Below are positions 42,664 through 52,151 of a stretch of 64,000 nucleotides of DNA, piece after piece. This stretch comes from Bacteroidota bacterium (lineage in GTDB: Bacteria > Bacteroidota > Bacteroidia > Cytophagales > Cyclobacteriaceae). Positions within the stretch are counted from its first letter, which is position 1, and every line of letters starts with the position of its first letter. The translations under genes and the position numbers were made by a program. The DNA lies in contig JAEYWY010000022.1 of the NCBI GenBank assembly GCA_023428695.1, forward strand, positions 186,001 to 250,000, in the 5' to 3' direction. The notes under the pieces were generated by a model. That model did no database searches, was not told the origin of the DNA, and was given only the letters and a program-made list of their open reading frames with translations.

Positions 42664-44202
42664 ATGAATCTCATGAATGGCAAACGGGCCGCGGGCGTAT
42701 TGTTACACATTACTTCACTGCCGGGATCATTTGGCTGCGGTGATTTGGGTTATGAAGCGCGGGCATTCGCGGACTTCCTCACCGACGCGGGCCAACGCTT
42801 CTGGCAAGTACTGCCGTTGAATCCGACGGAAAAACAAACAGGCTATTCACCATACAGTTCGTATTCAAGCCTTGCCGGAAATACATTGCTTATCAGCCCG
42901 GAACTTTTGTGTGATTCGGGCTGGCTCGACGCACGGGAACTGAAACAATATCAAATCAGACCATCATCACGCGTGATGTTCGCAGAAGCTGAAAAAGCAA
43001 AAGCAGCATTGTTTGATTTAGCGTACGCGAAATTCTCGTCTACTAAAAGCAAACGCGCAACGAAAGATTTTAAAGACTTTTGTGAACGTGAACGGAAATG
43101 GCTCGACGACTTCGCGTTATTCGTTGTGCTGAAACGCATGTACCACGGAAAACCCTGGAACGCATGGGCCGATCCGCTCAGGCTTCGAAACCCTTCCGTA
43201 CTGAGAAGGGCATCACGTGATCATCATGAGGCGATTGAAAAAATCAAGTGGCAACAGCATTGTTTCTTTGCGCAATGGCACGACCTGAAGCAGTATTGCA
43301 ATGACCGGGGAATACAACTTCTGGGAGATTTGCCTTTTTATGTAAGTTATGACTCGGCAGACGTATGGGCCAACCGTGAAATATTCAGCGTCAACAAGAA
43401 TGGAACTCCAATCCTCGTTGCAGGTGTGCCCCCGGATTATTTCAACTCCGATGGGCAGCTTTGGGGGATGCCTGTTTTCCGGTGGGGTGTCCTGAAAAAG
43501 AAAAATTACGGATGGTGGATTCAACGATTCAGGAAGAACATCGAATTCTTTGATGTATTGCGTCTCGATCATTTTCGTGCATTCGCAGACTACTGGGCGG
43601 TTCCGGCCAGGGAAAAAACGGCCAGAAACGGAAAGTGGAAGGCCGGTCCCGGTGCGGACCTATTTCACGTTGCCGGCAGAAAACTGGGTCGCCTGCCATT
43701 TGTGGCCGAAGACCTCGGCGACATTAACGAAAAAGTATTTCAACTACGCGATACTTTTCAGTTTCCGGGGATGAAGGTACTTCACTTTGCTTTTTCAGAC
43801 AACCTCCCGACATCCGACTACATCCCACACAACTATACCCCAAATTTCGTGGTGTACACAGGCACACACGATAACAACACAACGAAGGGCTGGTATCGGA
43901 AAGACGTCGGAAGGACCGAAAAGCGAAACCTGCAGCGCTATTTTGAGGGAATCGAATTGTCGGAAAGAAATATCCACAGACATCTTATTCGTCTGGCGTA
44001 TGCTTCAACCGCGAAGCTTGCAATCATTCCGTTTCAGGATGTAGTCGGGCTTGACGAGTCGTCCCGCTTTAACGCACCTGCAACAATTGAGAACAACTGG
44101 GTTTGGCGTATGAACAAAAGTCAGATAAGTGACCGGTCCGCGAAATGGATTCGCGAACAAACAACATTGTTTGGAAGAGGCGATGGCGCAACCATCCATT
44201 GA
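42664..44202 (+). CDS. malQ: 4-alpha-glucanotransferase (amylomaltase)
   Basis: This 512-residue GH77 enzyme disproportionates maltooligosaccharides. Typical segments are GVLLHITSLPGSFGCGDLG at the start, FWQVLPLNPTEKQTGYSPYSSYSS, LLGDLPFYVSYDSADVWAN, DVLRLDHFRAFADYWAVP (nucleophile Asp), PFVAEDLGDI (acid/base Glu) and YTGTHDNNTTKGWY. It would trim and lengthen glucan chains, also feeding TreYZ. A second in-frame ATG lies three codons on. A receiver protein gene follows after 48 bp. Confidence 0.96.
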   Translation: MNLMNGKRAAGVLLHITSLPGSFGCGDLGYEARAFADFLTDAGQRFWQVLPLNPTEKQTGYSPYSSYSSLAGNTLLISPELLCDSGWLDARELKQYQIRPSSRVMFAEAEKAKAALFDLAYAKFSSTKSKRATKDFKDFCERERKWLDDFALFVVLKRMYHGKPWNAWADPLRLRNPSVLRRASRDHHEAIEKIKWQQHCFFAQWHDLKQYCNDRGIQLLGDLPFYVSYDSADVWANREIFSVNKNGTPILVAGVPPDYFNSDGQLWGMPVFRWGVLKKKNYGWWIQRFRKNIEFFDVLRLDHFRAFADYWAVPAREKTARNGKWKAGPGADLFHVAGRKLGRLPFVAEDLGDINEKVFQLRDTFQFPGMKVLHFAFSDNLPTSDYIPHNYTPNFVVYTGTHDNNTTKGWYRKDVGRTEKRNLQRYFEGIELSERNIHRHLIRLAYASTAKLAIIPFQDVVGLDESSRFNAPATIENNWVWRMNKSQISDRSAKWIREQTTLFGRGDGATIH

Positions 44203-44250
44203 AGTAAGCGGCTGATTATGGATTCTTAAAAAAGATAAGTAATTTACATC

Positions 44251-44670
44251 ATGATCCAGGACTCGGCCATGTTGCAGAAAGATATCCTGGTAGTCGATGA
44301 CGATTCGATTGCCAATTTCTTGATCGAGCGTATTGTTCAATCCACCGGGCTCGCACGAAACATTTCGAAAGCGTTGAATGGAAGAGAAGCACTCGAGGTG
44401 ATCAAATCAAAGCACGACAAACCGGGTTCATTTCCGGATGTAATTCTGCTTGATCTGAACATGCCGTTGATGAACGGTTTTGAATTCATCAAGGCGTACC
44501 GTGAACTTGAAATCGACGGCAAAGACGAAATACTGATTATTCTGGTGACTTCTTCCAACGACCCTTCAGACATTCAGCGAGCCAAAGATCTTGGGATAAA
44601 ATACTATCTCACCAAACCACTCTCCGCTGATGCCATCAAAGGCATCTTCCACAACGAATTTCAAAACTGA
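44251..44670 (+). CDS. Single-domain response regulator (after malQ)
   Basis: This 139-residue receiver domain has the acidic pair in VVDDDSIANF, phospho-acceptor Asp in ILLDLNMPLMNG, the Thr switch in ILVTSSND and Lys in YYLTKPLS. No output domain is present. It lies 48 bp downstream of malQ and is followed by a terminator, so it looks like the last gene of the glucan arm. Confidence 0.92.
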   Translation: MIQDSAMLQKDILVVDDDSIANFLIERIVQSTGLARNISKALNGREALEVIKSKHDKPGSFPDVILLDLNMPLMNGFEFIKAYRELEIDGKDEILIILVTSSNDPSDIQRAKDLGIKYYLTKPLSADAIKGIFHNEFQN

Positions 44671-44685
44671 AGTGTAACTCCCCAT

Positions 44686-44715
44686 TTGTGCCCCACCCGG
44701 CTGGCACAAGATTTT
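44686..44715 (+). terminator. Probable Rho-independent terminator of the glucan arm
   Basis: TTGTGCC (44686-44692) pairs with GGCACAA (44703-44709) over a 10-nt loop. GA and four T follow. Confidence 0.6.
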
Positions 44716-44746
44716 CGTTCATTTGTTTCCGCTAAACATCAAACCT

Positions 44747-45718
44747 ATGAGGGCTTTCATCTTCACGGGAGTACTCTGCACGGTCACATTTTGCCTTCCG
44801 GGTCAGTCGACTCAGAGTACTGAGCAGTCACTGGACTTGTCATCCGAAGTTAACAACATTACGGTCACTCCTGCCGATTCCATCATTGTCAACACATTCC
44901 TCCATCTTAACAAAGGCCGCGAGATGGTTGCTACCTGGTCCGAAGCAGCCTCCATGCAATCACGAAGGGTGGACCTTCATTACTCAGGGAAGATTATGCA
45001 AGTCCACATCCTGATCCAAAACGGAAAAACTGCTGAGGCCATGGCTGCGCTTGAAAACCTGCGGGCACAAACACGGAAGTGCGCACTCACTCCTGTTGAG
45101 AAATTCGACATCAATTATCTGACAGGGCAGCTTTATCTCAGAAATCACAAGCCGACACCGGCGCTTCATTTTTTTAACGAAGCCCGACGTACGTTGAAGT
45201 CTTGTAATCCCGAATTGCAAGCCCGGATGAATTTGTACCATGACATCATTGAGTCTTACCTGGAAAAGAATACGACCCGTAAGGGAATTCGCGCGTGTGA
45301 AAAATTCCTGGAAGAGATCAGGCGAAACGGCAACGATAATTCACTCTTTGAGATCTCTATGCAGTTACAGAAAGCGCGATTGTATCAAAAGGCTGATAAA
45401 CACGAAAAAGCAATTGCAGGGTTCGAATACCTTGTCGATGTTTATCCAAAATTTGTCCCGGAATCAGATCCGGCATTCATCGCGTTGCTAAGCAGCCTTG
45501 CAAAATCGTATCGTGCAAACAGCGACCATCATCATGCATACGTTTATCTCAGGTGGGCATATGAGAAAATGCATGAACAGTCTGTGCGGGATCCCGAACA
45601 AGTTCTCGATGTGATTACCAATCTTGCAGAGGTTTACACAGTGAAGGGTGACGATGACTCGGCTCGGCAATATTTTGACGAAGCCAGGTTACTCGCGACC
45701 GCTGGCAAATACAGGTAA
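44747..45718 (+). CDS. Exported TPR-like repeat protein
   Basis: This 323-residue protein has a signal peptide (residues 1-20, ending FCLPGQS) and then a helical repeat array in which tetratricopeptide-type pairs can be seen: LEKLRAQT-like (AALENLRAQTRKCALTPVEKFDINYLTGQLYLRNHKPTPALHFF), KARLYQKADKHEKAIAGFEYLVDVYP and LAEVYTVKGDDDSARQYFDEARLL. It probably scaffolds protein contacts in the periplasm. I recognise no specific partner. It ends 2 bp before the convergent receiver gene. Confidence 0.72.
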   Translation: MRAFIFTGVLCTVTFCLPGQSTQSTEQSLDLSSEVNNITVTPADSIIVNTFLHLNKGREMVATWSEAASMQSRRVDLHYSGKIMQVHILIQNGKTAEAMAALENLRAQTRKCALTPVEKFDINYLTGQLYLRNHKPTPALHFFNEARRTLKSCNPELQARMNLYHDIIESYLEKNTTRKGIRACEKFLEEIRRNGNDNSLFEISMQLQKARLYQKADKHEKAIAGFEYLVDVYPKFVPESDPAFIALLSSLAKSYRANSDHHHAYVYLRWAYEKMHEQSVRDPEQVLDVITNLAEVYTVKGDDDSARQYFDEARLLATAGKYR

Positions 45719-45720
45719 CG

Positions 45721-46137
45721 TTACGTTCTGACCGGGCGTCGCCCCGGAACATGAGAGAGGACTTCTTTCACCATTTCCACATATCCTTCGAAAGAATCCG
45801 GCTTGGACAGGACTGCCTCAGCGCCGAGTTTCTCGCAGGTAGTAATAAATGTACTGTCGTTGTAGGTTGAATATATGACCACAGGAATGTGGCTGAACTG
45901 AGCAAGCGAACGCAAGCGTTGCATCGTATCGCGGCCATTTAGCAGCGGCATATTCTGATCGAGTACGATCAAGTCCGGCAGAAGTTCCCGTTTCATGCCA
46001 GCCAGTTTCTGAAACACCTCCTCGCCATCCATTGCAGTCATGAGCTCGCAAGGGAACGCGGCGCATTTGCTGAGGGCTTCACCGAAGAAAAGCCGGTCAT
46101 CAGAATCGTCATCCGCCAGAAGAATCCGTTTGGTCAT
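45721..46137 (-). CDS. Single-domain response regulator of the phytochrome operon
   Basis: This 138-residue receiver domain has LLADDDSDDRLFF (acidic pocket), phospho-acceptor Asp in LIVLDQNMPLLNG, a Ser/Thr switch VIYSTYN and Lys in VLSKPDS. Its start lies inside the last 29 bp of the histidine kinase gene, which implies coupled translation and a cognate pair. With no output domain it must act through a protein partner or a further phosphotransfer. Confidence 0.92.
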   Translation of the reverse strand: MTKRILLADDDSDDRLFFGEALSKCAAFPCELMTAMDGEEVFQKLAGMKRELLPDLIVLDQNMPLLNGRDTMQRLRSLAQFSHIPVVIYSTYNDSTFITTCEKLGAEAVLSKPDSFEGYVEMVKEVLSHVPGRRPVRT

Positions 46138-49100
46138 AAATTAATTTTTTCTGTTCAACCGAATTTTCGTGGGAAACGGGAAGGACTATCGTAAAAATTG
46201 CCCCCTCGCCTAACGTACTATCGGCCGTGATTATGCCATTATGCTTTTCCACAATCTTCTTAACGATTGCCAGTCCGATCCCAGTCCCCTCGTAACGGTC
46301 TTTTGAGTGCAGGCGGTGAAAGAGAGCGAAAATGTTTTCCTTGAATTTCTTTTCAAATCCGATACCATTGTCACAAATGGTTATCCGGCAGTATGGTCCG
46401 TTCTCAGCAAGCGGGCTCTGAAACTCCCGGGTGACCACACGTTCGCTACTGATAGTGATGTGCGGTGGCACACCAGGTCGTGAAAACTTGAGTGAGTTGC
46501 TGATCAGATTTTGGAATACTTGTCGAATTTGCCCGCGAACGACCTGAATCTGACACATCTCGCCAACATCTATGGAGGCCTCACGTTCCCGGATGGTGAT
46601 CTCCAGATCTTCAAACAGATCCCGGATGATTTCCTCAAGATTAACGTATTCGAATTTGTTGTCCTCTGCCGACAACCTCGAGAAGTTCAATACATTGGTG
46701 ATGATCGATTTCATCCGGCTGGATGACTGCATGATCTTTTCCAGATACATACTCGCGTCACCGGGAAGCACGTCTATGTGCTTGTCGCGAATAAGCTTCG
46801 AAAACATATGTATTTTACGCAGCGGCTCCTGTAGATCGTGGGATGCCACGGATGCAAACTGTTGCAGATCATGATTGCTTGCCTCAAGCGCCTCGTTGAT
46901 GCGCTGGAGCTGATACGTCCGATCGACTACTTTCCTTTCAAGGGTTTCATTCAACAATTTCTGTGCATGAATATCGGTCAGCGTTATGACCCAGCTCATT
47001 ATACTACTTTCCGATTCTGCGCGGCCTTTTGCCCGGAAAAGATTCCAGCGATAAGCTCCGCTGTTGTGACGTACGCGAAGTTCAAACTCGAAGTCGATAT
47101 TTGATAAGGCGGCATCACGCCATTGCTTCTTGAGGTCAATCAAATCCTTTTTGTGGATGACTTCCTGCCATCCATCTTCCATCGCGACCTCTGAAGCCAA
47201 CCCCGTATAATTATTAAACTCACTGTTTACAAAATTCACCTGGAACTCAGCATTGGCCGTAAATACAATCAATGGCATGGACTCCGCGAGGAACTCTCGT
47301 TGTTCGTTACTGCTCGTAATTTCGCGTTCGGCACGTCTCAGCTCCGTCATATCCATCATCGAGCCGAGCATTCGATACGGCGTGCCGTATTCGTCGTGAA
47401 GAATGTAACCACGATCGAAAATATCGGCGTAGGTGCCGTCACTCTTCTTGAAACGGTAATCGAAACTCCACTGCTTTCCACCGGAATTGATAACGCGCTG
47501 GATACTTGTTTCTGCTTCGCGGCGATCGTCCGGATGTATTTTGTCCAGCCAAAATGCGCGATCGGTCTCCGCATCCTCGCCAGCATACCCAAATAGTTTC
47601 TCAAATCCGTCGCCCCACCAAATCTTTTTGTCAACGAAGCTCCAGTCCCAAATTGCATCATTGGTAGCCTGTGAAATCATACGAAAGCGTTCCTCACTCA
47701 ATGAAAGCTCCCGGGTACGTTCCTGAACTTTGTTCTCCAACTCAGTATTCAATCGTTTCAGGTTGTCTTTCACCGACACCAGTTCAGCGTAGTTTTTCTT
47801 CAGCCGTTGCTCCGCGCGTTTTTTCTCCGTGATATTGGTCAGGGTTGCCACCAACCCATCGGTCATTTTTGCGGCCGATACTTCATACCACTTATCTTCA
47901 CTCTCGAAATACACATCATTGTACAAACGAATATCGTCCTGTACTACCTTGACAAACCTGTCAAACATCCCGTGTGATGCGAGCATTGAAATCTCACGCC
48001 GCAGCGACTTGCCGACAAAGTCTCCGCCGTCGTGATGGAGAAATTCCAGCGCCGCGTGATTTGCTGCAAGCACGTTGAAATCCCGGATAACGAATGCGTT
48101 GTCGCGAACCGCCTGGAAAGCAAAAATTGCGCTCTGACTCGAATTGAAAACTCCGCGTATAATATTATTGAGATTCGTAACGGTAGTAATGTCGATGAAT
48201 GCAATTATTGCCCCGTCGTTTTGCCGTTCGCGCGTGATGTAGGGTAATATGCGCATTAACAGGTTCTTCCCTGTGTGGAGTTGTACCTCCTTTTCGATTG
48301 TAATGTTTTCATCGAGCACGCGCTCAACATCCGCCACGAGATCACTGTACCGAAGGTTCGTTGAAATATGCGTGAGAGGTCGCCCAATGTCTGACTCAAT
48401 AAAATTGATCATTCGACCCGAAGCCGGATTGAACTTCCGGATACGCATTTCGCGCGTCAGGAAAATCTGACCGATGTCAGTACTGCGGAAATAATTATTC
48501 AGGTCGTCATTGAGTTCAAGCAGTTCCTTGATCTTGAGCTGGTGTTCAGTATTAAGTGTATGCAGTTCCTCGTTCAATGATTGAAGTTCCTCATTGGAAC
48601 TTTGAAGTTCCTCATTCGCCGACAGTAGTTCCTCGTTACTCGATTGCAATTCTTCATTCACAGTCTCGAGATCTTCTACTACAATCTGAAGACTGTTCTT
48701 TGTCTCGATTAACTCATTCTCCAGGGTGCGCACATATTCGGCATTGCCGGCGTTCCCTGACGGAGCGGATCCCTGTTGCGGGCTTTCTTCAATACGATAG
48801 AAATTACTGAATATCACCAGCGTGCATCCCGCGATTTCGGCTGCAGGCCTGATGTCAATAGTAACGTTGTACGGAAGACCGTTGGCGTCGTACCTTACGT
48901 TCTTCAGACTGATGGGCTCACGACTCTTCCATACCTTGTTAATGGCTGAGTTGATAATCGCCGAAAGGCTTTGCGGCACCATTCGCAGAATATTCAGTCG
49001 GAGCGTCTTCCTTGGTAGCGTAAGTATCTTTTCATAATTCCCCACCGCCTCCTTGATGTCAAATACCTGATCAATGTACAGGCCGGCAAACATCATGTCC

Positions 49101-50665
49101 TCCGATAGTACCCTCCGGAAATCTTCCCAAAGATGTACCTGCATGCTGGTTTCCCCACTTGGTTTTTTCCCCGCGCTCTTGTCCCTCGACCTTTTTTCAC
49201 CGGGGTCAATCTGGTTGCCAACAGAAAGTTTTGTTTCGGCTACTTTTTTGAAAAATTTCCATTTGGGATGAACCTCAATAACCGAGTCTTTTAAGAAAGA
49301 AGGACTCTCACTTGCGCCGAAGAACAAATAGCCACCACGTTTCACCGCAAACAAAATAAGCGCATAAACCCGTTGTTGCAGGACCGGGTTCATATAGATC
49401 AACATGTTCCGACAACTTACGAGGTCGTTCTTAATGAAAGGCGGATCCTTGATGATGTTATGATTCGCAAATACGATCTGCTTTCTGATTTTCGGACTGA
49501 TTACATATGAACGGCCTGAACGCAGGAAGTACTTGTCAAGGATGCGCTGATCAACATCCTTTTCAATTGTGTTCGGATAAAGCCCGCGGCCGGCAATCTC
49601 AATATTGGATTCTTCGAGATCCGTAGCGAATATTTTGACGTCAAGGACCTTGTTCATTTTTTCAAGAACCTCGCTGATCGTTATCGCCATTGAATACGCT
49701 TCCTCGCCGGTACTGCACGCCGCGACCCATACTTTGAGGCTTTCGCCGTATTCCTTTTCTGAAACAATCTCAGGTATGATTTCTTTTTGGAGATATTCGA
49801 AGGCGCCGTCATCGCGAAAAAACTTTGTCACCCCGATAAGGAATTCCTTGCCAAGTTGCCGACATTCCTCAGGATCGGCCTCGAGTTGTCTGATGTATGC
49901 ATTTATATCATGAAATCCTCCCCGCAACATCCGCCGCTGAATTCTTCTTATGATCGTCGGAGTCTTGTAATAGTTGAAATCAAATCCGGCCGCACGATGA
50001 ATGAGCAGGAAAATCTGCTGCAGAAGGTCGTCGTCAATAGTGCGTTCAAGCTGTATGTCGGTGACTCTCTGGCGCAAGTAATTACTGATCTCTTCGTGCA
50101 TCTCAGACGGTGTCAGCACAAAATCAACGTTACCCGATTGAATAGCGCTGTTAGGCATACCATCGAACCTGGCCGTTGCCGGATCCTGAACGATCACCAA
50201 TCCCCCGCGTTTCTTGATTTCCTCGATTCCCTTTGTTCCGTCAGTTCCCGTTCCCGAAAGAATTACAGCAACAGCGCAGTCGTTTTTCTCCCTGGCGAGT
50301 GACTGCATGAAAACATCGACCGCGTTGTTTGGCTGTTTGAGTGACCGCTTTTCTTCGAGAAAAATTTTATTGCCTTTGATGGTGATCAGCTTGTTATTGG
50401 GAATAACGTAGATGCAACTCTTTTCGACAAGACTGTTGTTTTCAGCTTCATACACTTTCATGTGTGTATGTCGCGAGACGAGTTCAACGAGCAGACTCTT
50501 ATAATCCGGCGAAAGATGCTGGATGATTACATACGAAATATCAAGGTGATCGGGCGTGTTGTCGAAAAACTCGTGTATTGCTTCGAGACCACCTGCAGAA
50601 GCTCCTATTGCGACGATATGATGCCTGCCGGCGCCCATGTCAGGTGGCAAGTTTTGAAAATTCAT
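46109..50665 (-). CDS. CheB-CheR-PAS hybrid sensor histidine kinase
   Basis: This 1518-residue signalling protein has, in order: a CheB-type methylesterase domain (about 15-200; Ser23 in GASAGG, His50 in QHLSP, Asp142 in GTGTDG), a CheR-type methyltransferase (about 215-470; VAACSTGEEAYS, SCRNMLIYM), a coiled coil of repeated SNEELQS-like units (about 645-735), several PAS domains, a second coiled coil, and a HisKA-HATPase module. The phospho-acceptor His is 1276 (ASHDLQEPLRKI), and NLISNSLKFS, DNGIGFEKK and GTGIGLAIVKK are the N and G boxes. The ATG at 50665 overlaps the phytochrome stop by 26 bp. No chemoreceptor genes are nearby. Confidence 0.93.
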   Translation of the reverse strand: MNFQNLPPDMGAGRHHIVAIGASAGGLEAIHEFFDNTPDHLDISYVIIQHLSPDYKSLLVELVSRHTHMKVYEAENNSLVEKSCIYVIPNNKLITIKGNKIFLEEKRSLKQPNNAVDVFMQSLAREKNDCAVAVILSGTGTDGTKGIEEIKKRGGLVIVQDPATARFDGMPNSAIQSGNVDFVLTPSEMHEEISNYLRQRVTDIQLERTIDDDLLQQIFLLIHRAAGFDFNYYKTPTIIRRIQRRMLRGGFHDINAYIRQLEADPEECRQLGKEFLIGVTKFFRDDGAFEYLQKEIIPEIVSEKEYGESLKVWVAACSTGEEAYSMAITISEVLEKMNKVLDVKIFATDLEESNIEIAGRGLYPNTIEKDVDQRILDKYFLRSGRSYVISPKIRKQIVFANHNIIKDPPFIKNDLVSCRNMLIYMNPVLQQRVYALILFAVKRGGYLFFGASESPSFLKDSVIEVHPKWKFFKKVAETKLSVGNQIDPGEKRSRDKSAGKKPSGETSMQVHLWEDFRRVLSEDMMFAGLYIDQVFDIKEAVGNYEKILTLPRKTLRLNILRMVPQSLSAIINSAINKVWKSREPISLKNVRYDANGLPYNVTIDIRPAAEIAGCTLVIFSNFYRIEESPQQGSAPSGNAGNAEYVRTLENELIETKNSLQIVVEDLETVNEELQSSNEELLSANEELQSSNEELQSLNEELHTLNTEHQLKIKELLELNDDLNNYFRSTDIGQIFLTREMRIRKFNPASGRMINFIESDIGRPLTHISTNLRYSDLVADVERVLDENITIEKEVQLHTGKNLLMRILPYITRERQNDGAIIAFIDITTVTNLNNIIRGVFNSSQSAIFAFQAVRDNAFVIRDFNVLAANHAALEFLHHDGGDFVGKSLRREISMLASHGMFDRFVKVVQDDIRLYNDVYFESEDKWYEVSAAKMTDGLVATLTNITEKKRAEQRLKKNYAELVSVKDNLKRLNTELENKVQERTRELSLSEERFRMISQATNDAIWDWSFVDKKIWWGDGFEKLFGYAGEDAETDRAFWLDKIHPDDRREAETSIQRVINSGGKQWSFDYRFKKSDGTYADIFDRGYILHDEYGTPYRMLGSMMDMTELRRAEREITSSNEQREFLAESMPLIVFTANAEFQVNFVNSEFNNYTGLASEVAMEDGWQEVIHKKDLIDLKKQWRDAALSNIDFEFELRVRHNSGAYRWNLFRAKGRAESESSIMSWVITLTDIHAQKLLNETLERKVVDRTYQLQRINEALEASNHDLQQFASVASHDLQEPLRKIHMFSKLIRDKHIDVLPGDASMYLEKIMQSSSRMKSIITNVLNFSRLSAEDNKFEYVNLEEIIRDLFEDLEITIREREASIDVGEMCQIQVVRGQIRQVFQNLISNSLKFSRPGVPPHITISSERVVTREFQSPLAENGPYCRITICDNGIGFEKKFKENIFALFHRLHSKDRYEGTGIGLAIVKKIVEKHNGIITADSTLGEGAIFTIVLPVSHENSVEQKKLIYDQTDSSGG

Positions 50666-52151
50666 AGATAAAACTCCGCAGACTCTCCGCAGCAGATACT
50701 TCCTCTTCGCGCCACGACTTTGATGTACCCTGCACGAGTTCCTTCCATTTAGCGAACGACGCCCGCGGATGATAATTTCGCGAACCGTCCTCAAAGCGAA
50801 TGCGATCTTCCGGATTGCCCCCCCATGTGACTGTCCTCACAAATTCGGGTCGGAAGAGAATGACGTATTCATCGTTTTCGAAGTCAACCGGGACAACCAT
50901 CATTCCACTCGCGACGTTGCTGAAGTCAGCAGCCTGATCATATTCGTTTGCGAGGCTGTCTGTTGTAAAGACATGACGAAGTCGTTTTGCATGCAACCAC
51001 AGCATGAGTTCGCGGAATTGTTCCGGTTCGGGAACTTCACCTTTGAACTGAACCCTGCCTGCCAGGGAAATCGCAACGCCCCCGGCACTGAACAATGTCA
51101 GCAAATCAGGCTCTCCGTCGAGTAACGCCGCCGAAATGTTGTCGCTGCCCTTCCTGTAAGCATCCTCCACAAGATTCTTATATTGCTCCTTCATGCGCAG
51201 GCTGAAGCGGTGAACCTCGTTATTGAGGAGACTTGCCATGCGGGCCGAGACCACGTTCGAAAGCATTTCAAAAATCGAACGAACTTCAAAACTCAGTGTT
51301 TTTTCCGTTTTGTGATGGCAGGTGATCAGGCCCCAGAGGGTGTCACCGTTCATAATTCGCGCCGATAACGAAGAAGTAACATTCATGTTTCCGAGATACT
51401 CGAGGTGAACCGCGGGCACGCTTCGCAGATTGCAGTCGGACAAATCAATAAATGATCCGGCTATCGGATTGATTACCGGAAACAATCTCACGGCTTGATA
51501 CTCACGCGTCGGGATAAATCGGTATGCGTTCTTTTGGTAGAGCTTTCTTGCCTGCTGCGGAATATCGGACGCGGGAAATGTGATCCCAAGATACGATTCC
51601 ATATCCGGTTCGCATTGTTCCGCTATGACGGTGCCGTTCCAATTCTGATCAAAACGATAGACCATCACTTTGTCAAACCCCGAAATCCGTTTGATTTCCT
51701 TCGCACAATTTCTGGCTGCATCTTCGATCGAAGGCGACGACTGGATCAGACTCATCGCATATTTTATCTCCCGGTAGACGTCTACGAAAAGCAATTGCTG
51801 CGACTTGTCATACGGGGCCTTGTCGATTTCAACAATGAAGTATTTTTCATACGAATGCAGAAGCGCAAGAAAAGGCTTGTGGCTAATTTCCCAAACGGAA
51901 GGAATTTTGTTCTGATTGTCAATGTGATTCAAAAGATCAATTCCGGTTTCGCCGGTGATATGGCTTTCGATCCTGGTATCAATGAGGTCAGCATAAGGCA
52001 TTCCGAATACCTCCGTGGCATTTTCACTAACCTGAATCATCTTATGGTCTTCACGTCGAACGACAACGAGAACACCGTAAGGCTGAATCAAATTAATCAA
52101 CTGAATAGGGACGCTGCCGCAAAAGTCGGAGTCGTAGTTTGTTCTAGTCAT
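50640..52151 (-). CDS. Bacteriophytochrome photosensory module without kinase
   Basis: This 503-residue red/far-red photoreceptor has only PAS-GAF-PHY. Cys11 (DFCGSVPIQLINLIQPYGVL) sits where bacteriophytochromes attach biliverdin. The GAF domain has VYRFD, the chromophore-pocket PASDIP, VHLEYLGNM and ITCHH, all counterparts of key Deinococcus BphP residues (Tyr176, Asp207, His260, His290). The PHY tongue has PRASF and WREEE. The protein ends at about residue 500, just after PHY, so output must go to a partner. It overlaps bphO by 8 bp and the kinase gene by 26 bp. Confidence 0.93.
   Translation of the reverse strand: MTRTNYDSDFCGSVPIQLINLIQPYGVLVVVRREDHKMIQVSENATEVFGMPYADLIDTRIESHITGETGIDLLNHIDNQNKIPSVWEISHKPFLALLHSYEKYFIVEIDKAPYDKSQQLLFVDVYREIKYAMSLIQSSPSIEDAARNCAKEIKRISGFDKVMVYRFDQNWNGTVIAEQCEPDMESYLGITFPASDIPQQARKLYQKNAYRFIPTREYQAVRLFPVINPIAGSFIDLSDCNLRSVPAVHLEYLGNMNVTSSLSARIMNGDTLWGLITCHHKTEKTLSFEVRSIFEMLSNVVSARMASLLNNEVHRFSLRMKEQYKNLVEDAYRKGSDNISAALLDGEPDLLTLFSAGGVAISLAGRVQFKGEVPEPEQFRELMLWLHAKRLRHVFTTDSLANEYDQAADFSNVASGMMVVPVDFENDEYVILFRPEFVRTVTWGGNPEDRIRFEDGSRNYHPRASFAKWKELVQGTSKSWREEEVSAAESLRSFIYEFSKLAT

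Noticed and set aside
46109..50665. Chemotaxis gene cluster
   Set aside because: CheB and CheR domains occur only inside a kinase, and no receptor, CheA or CheW gene is near.
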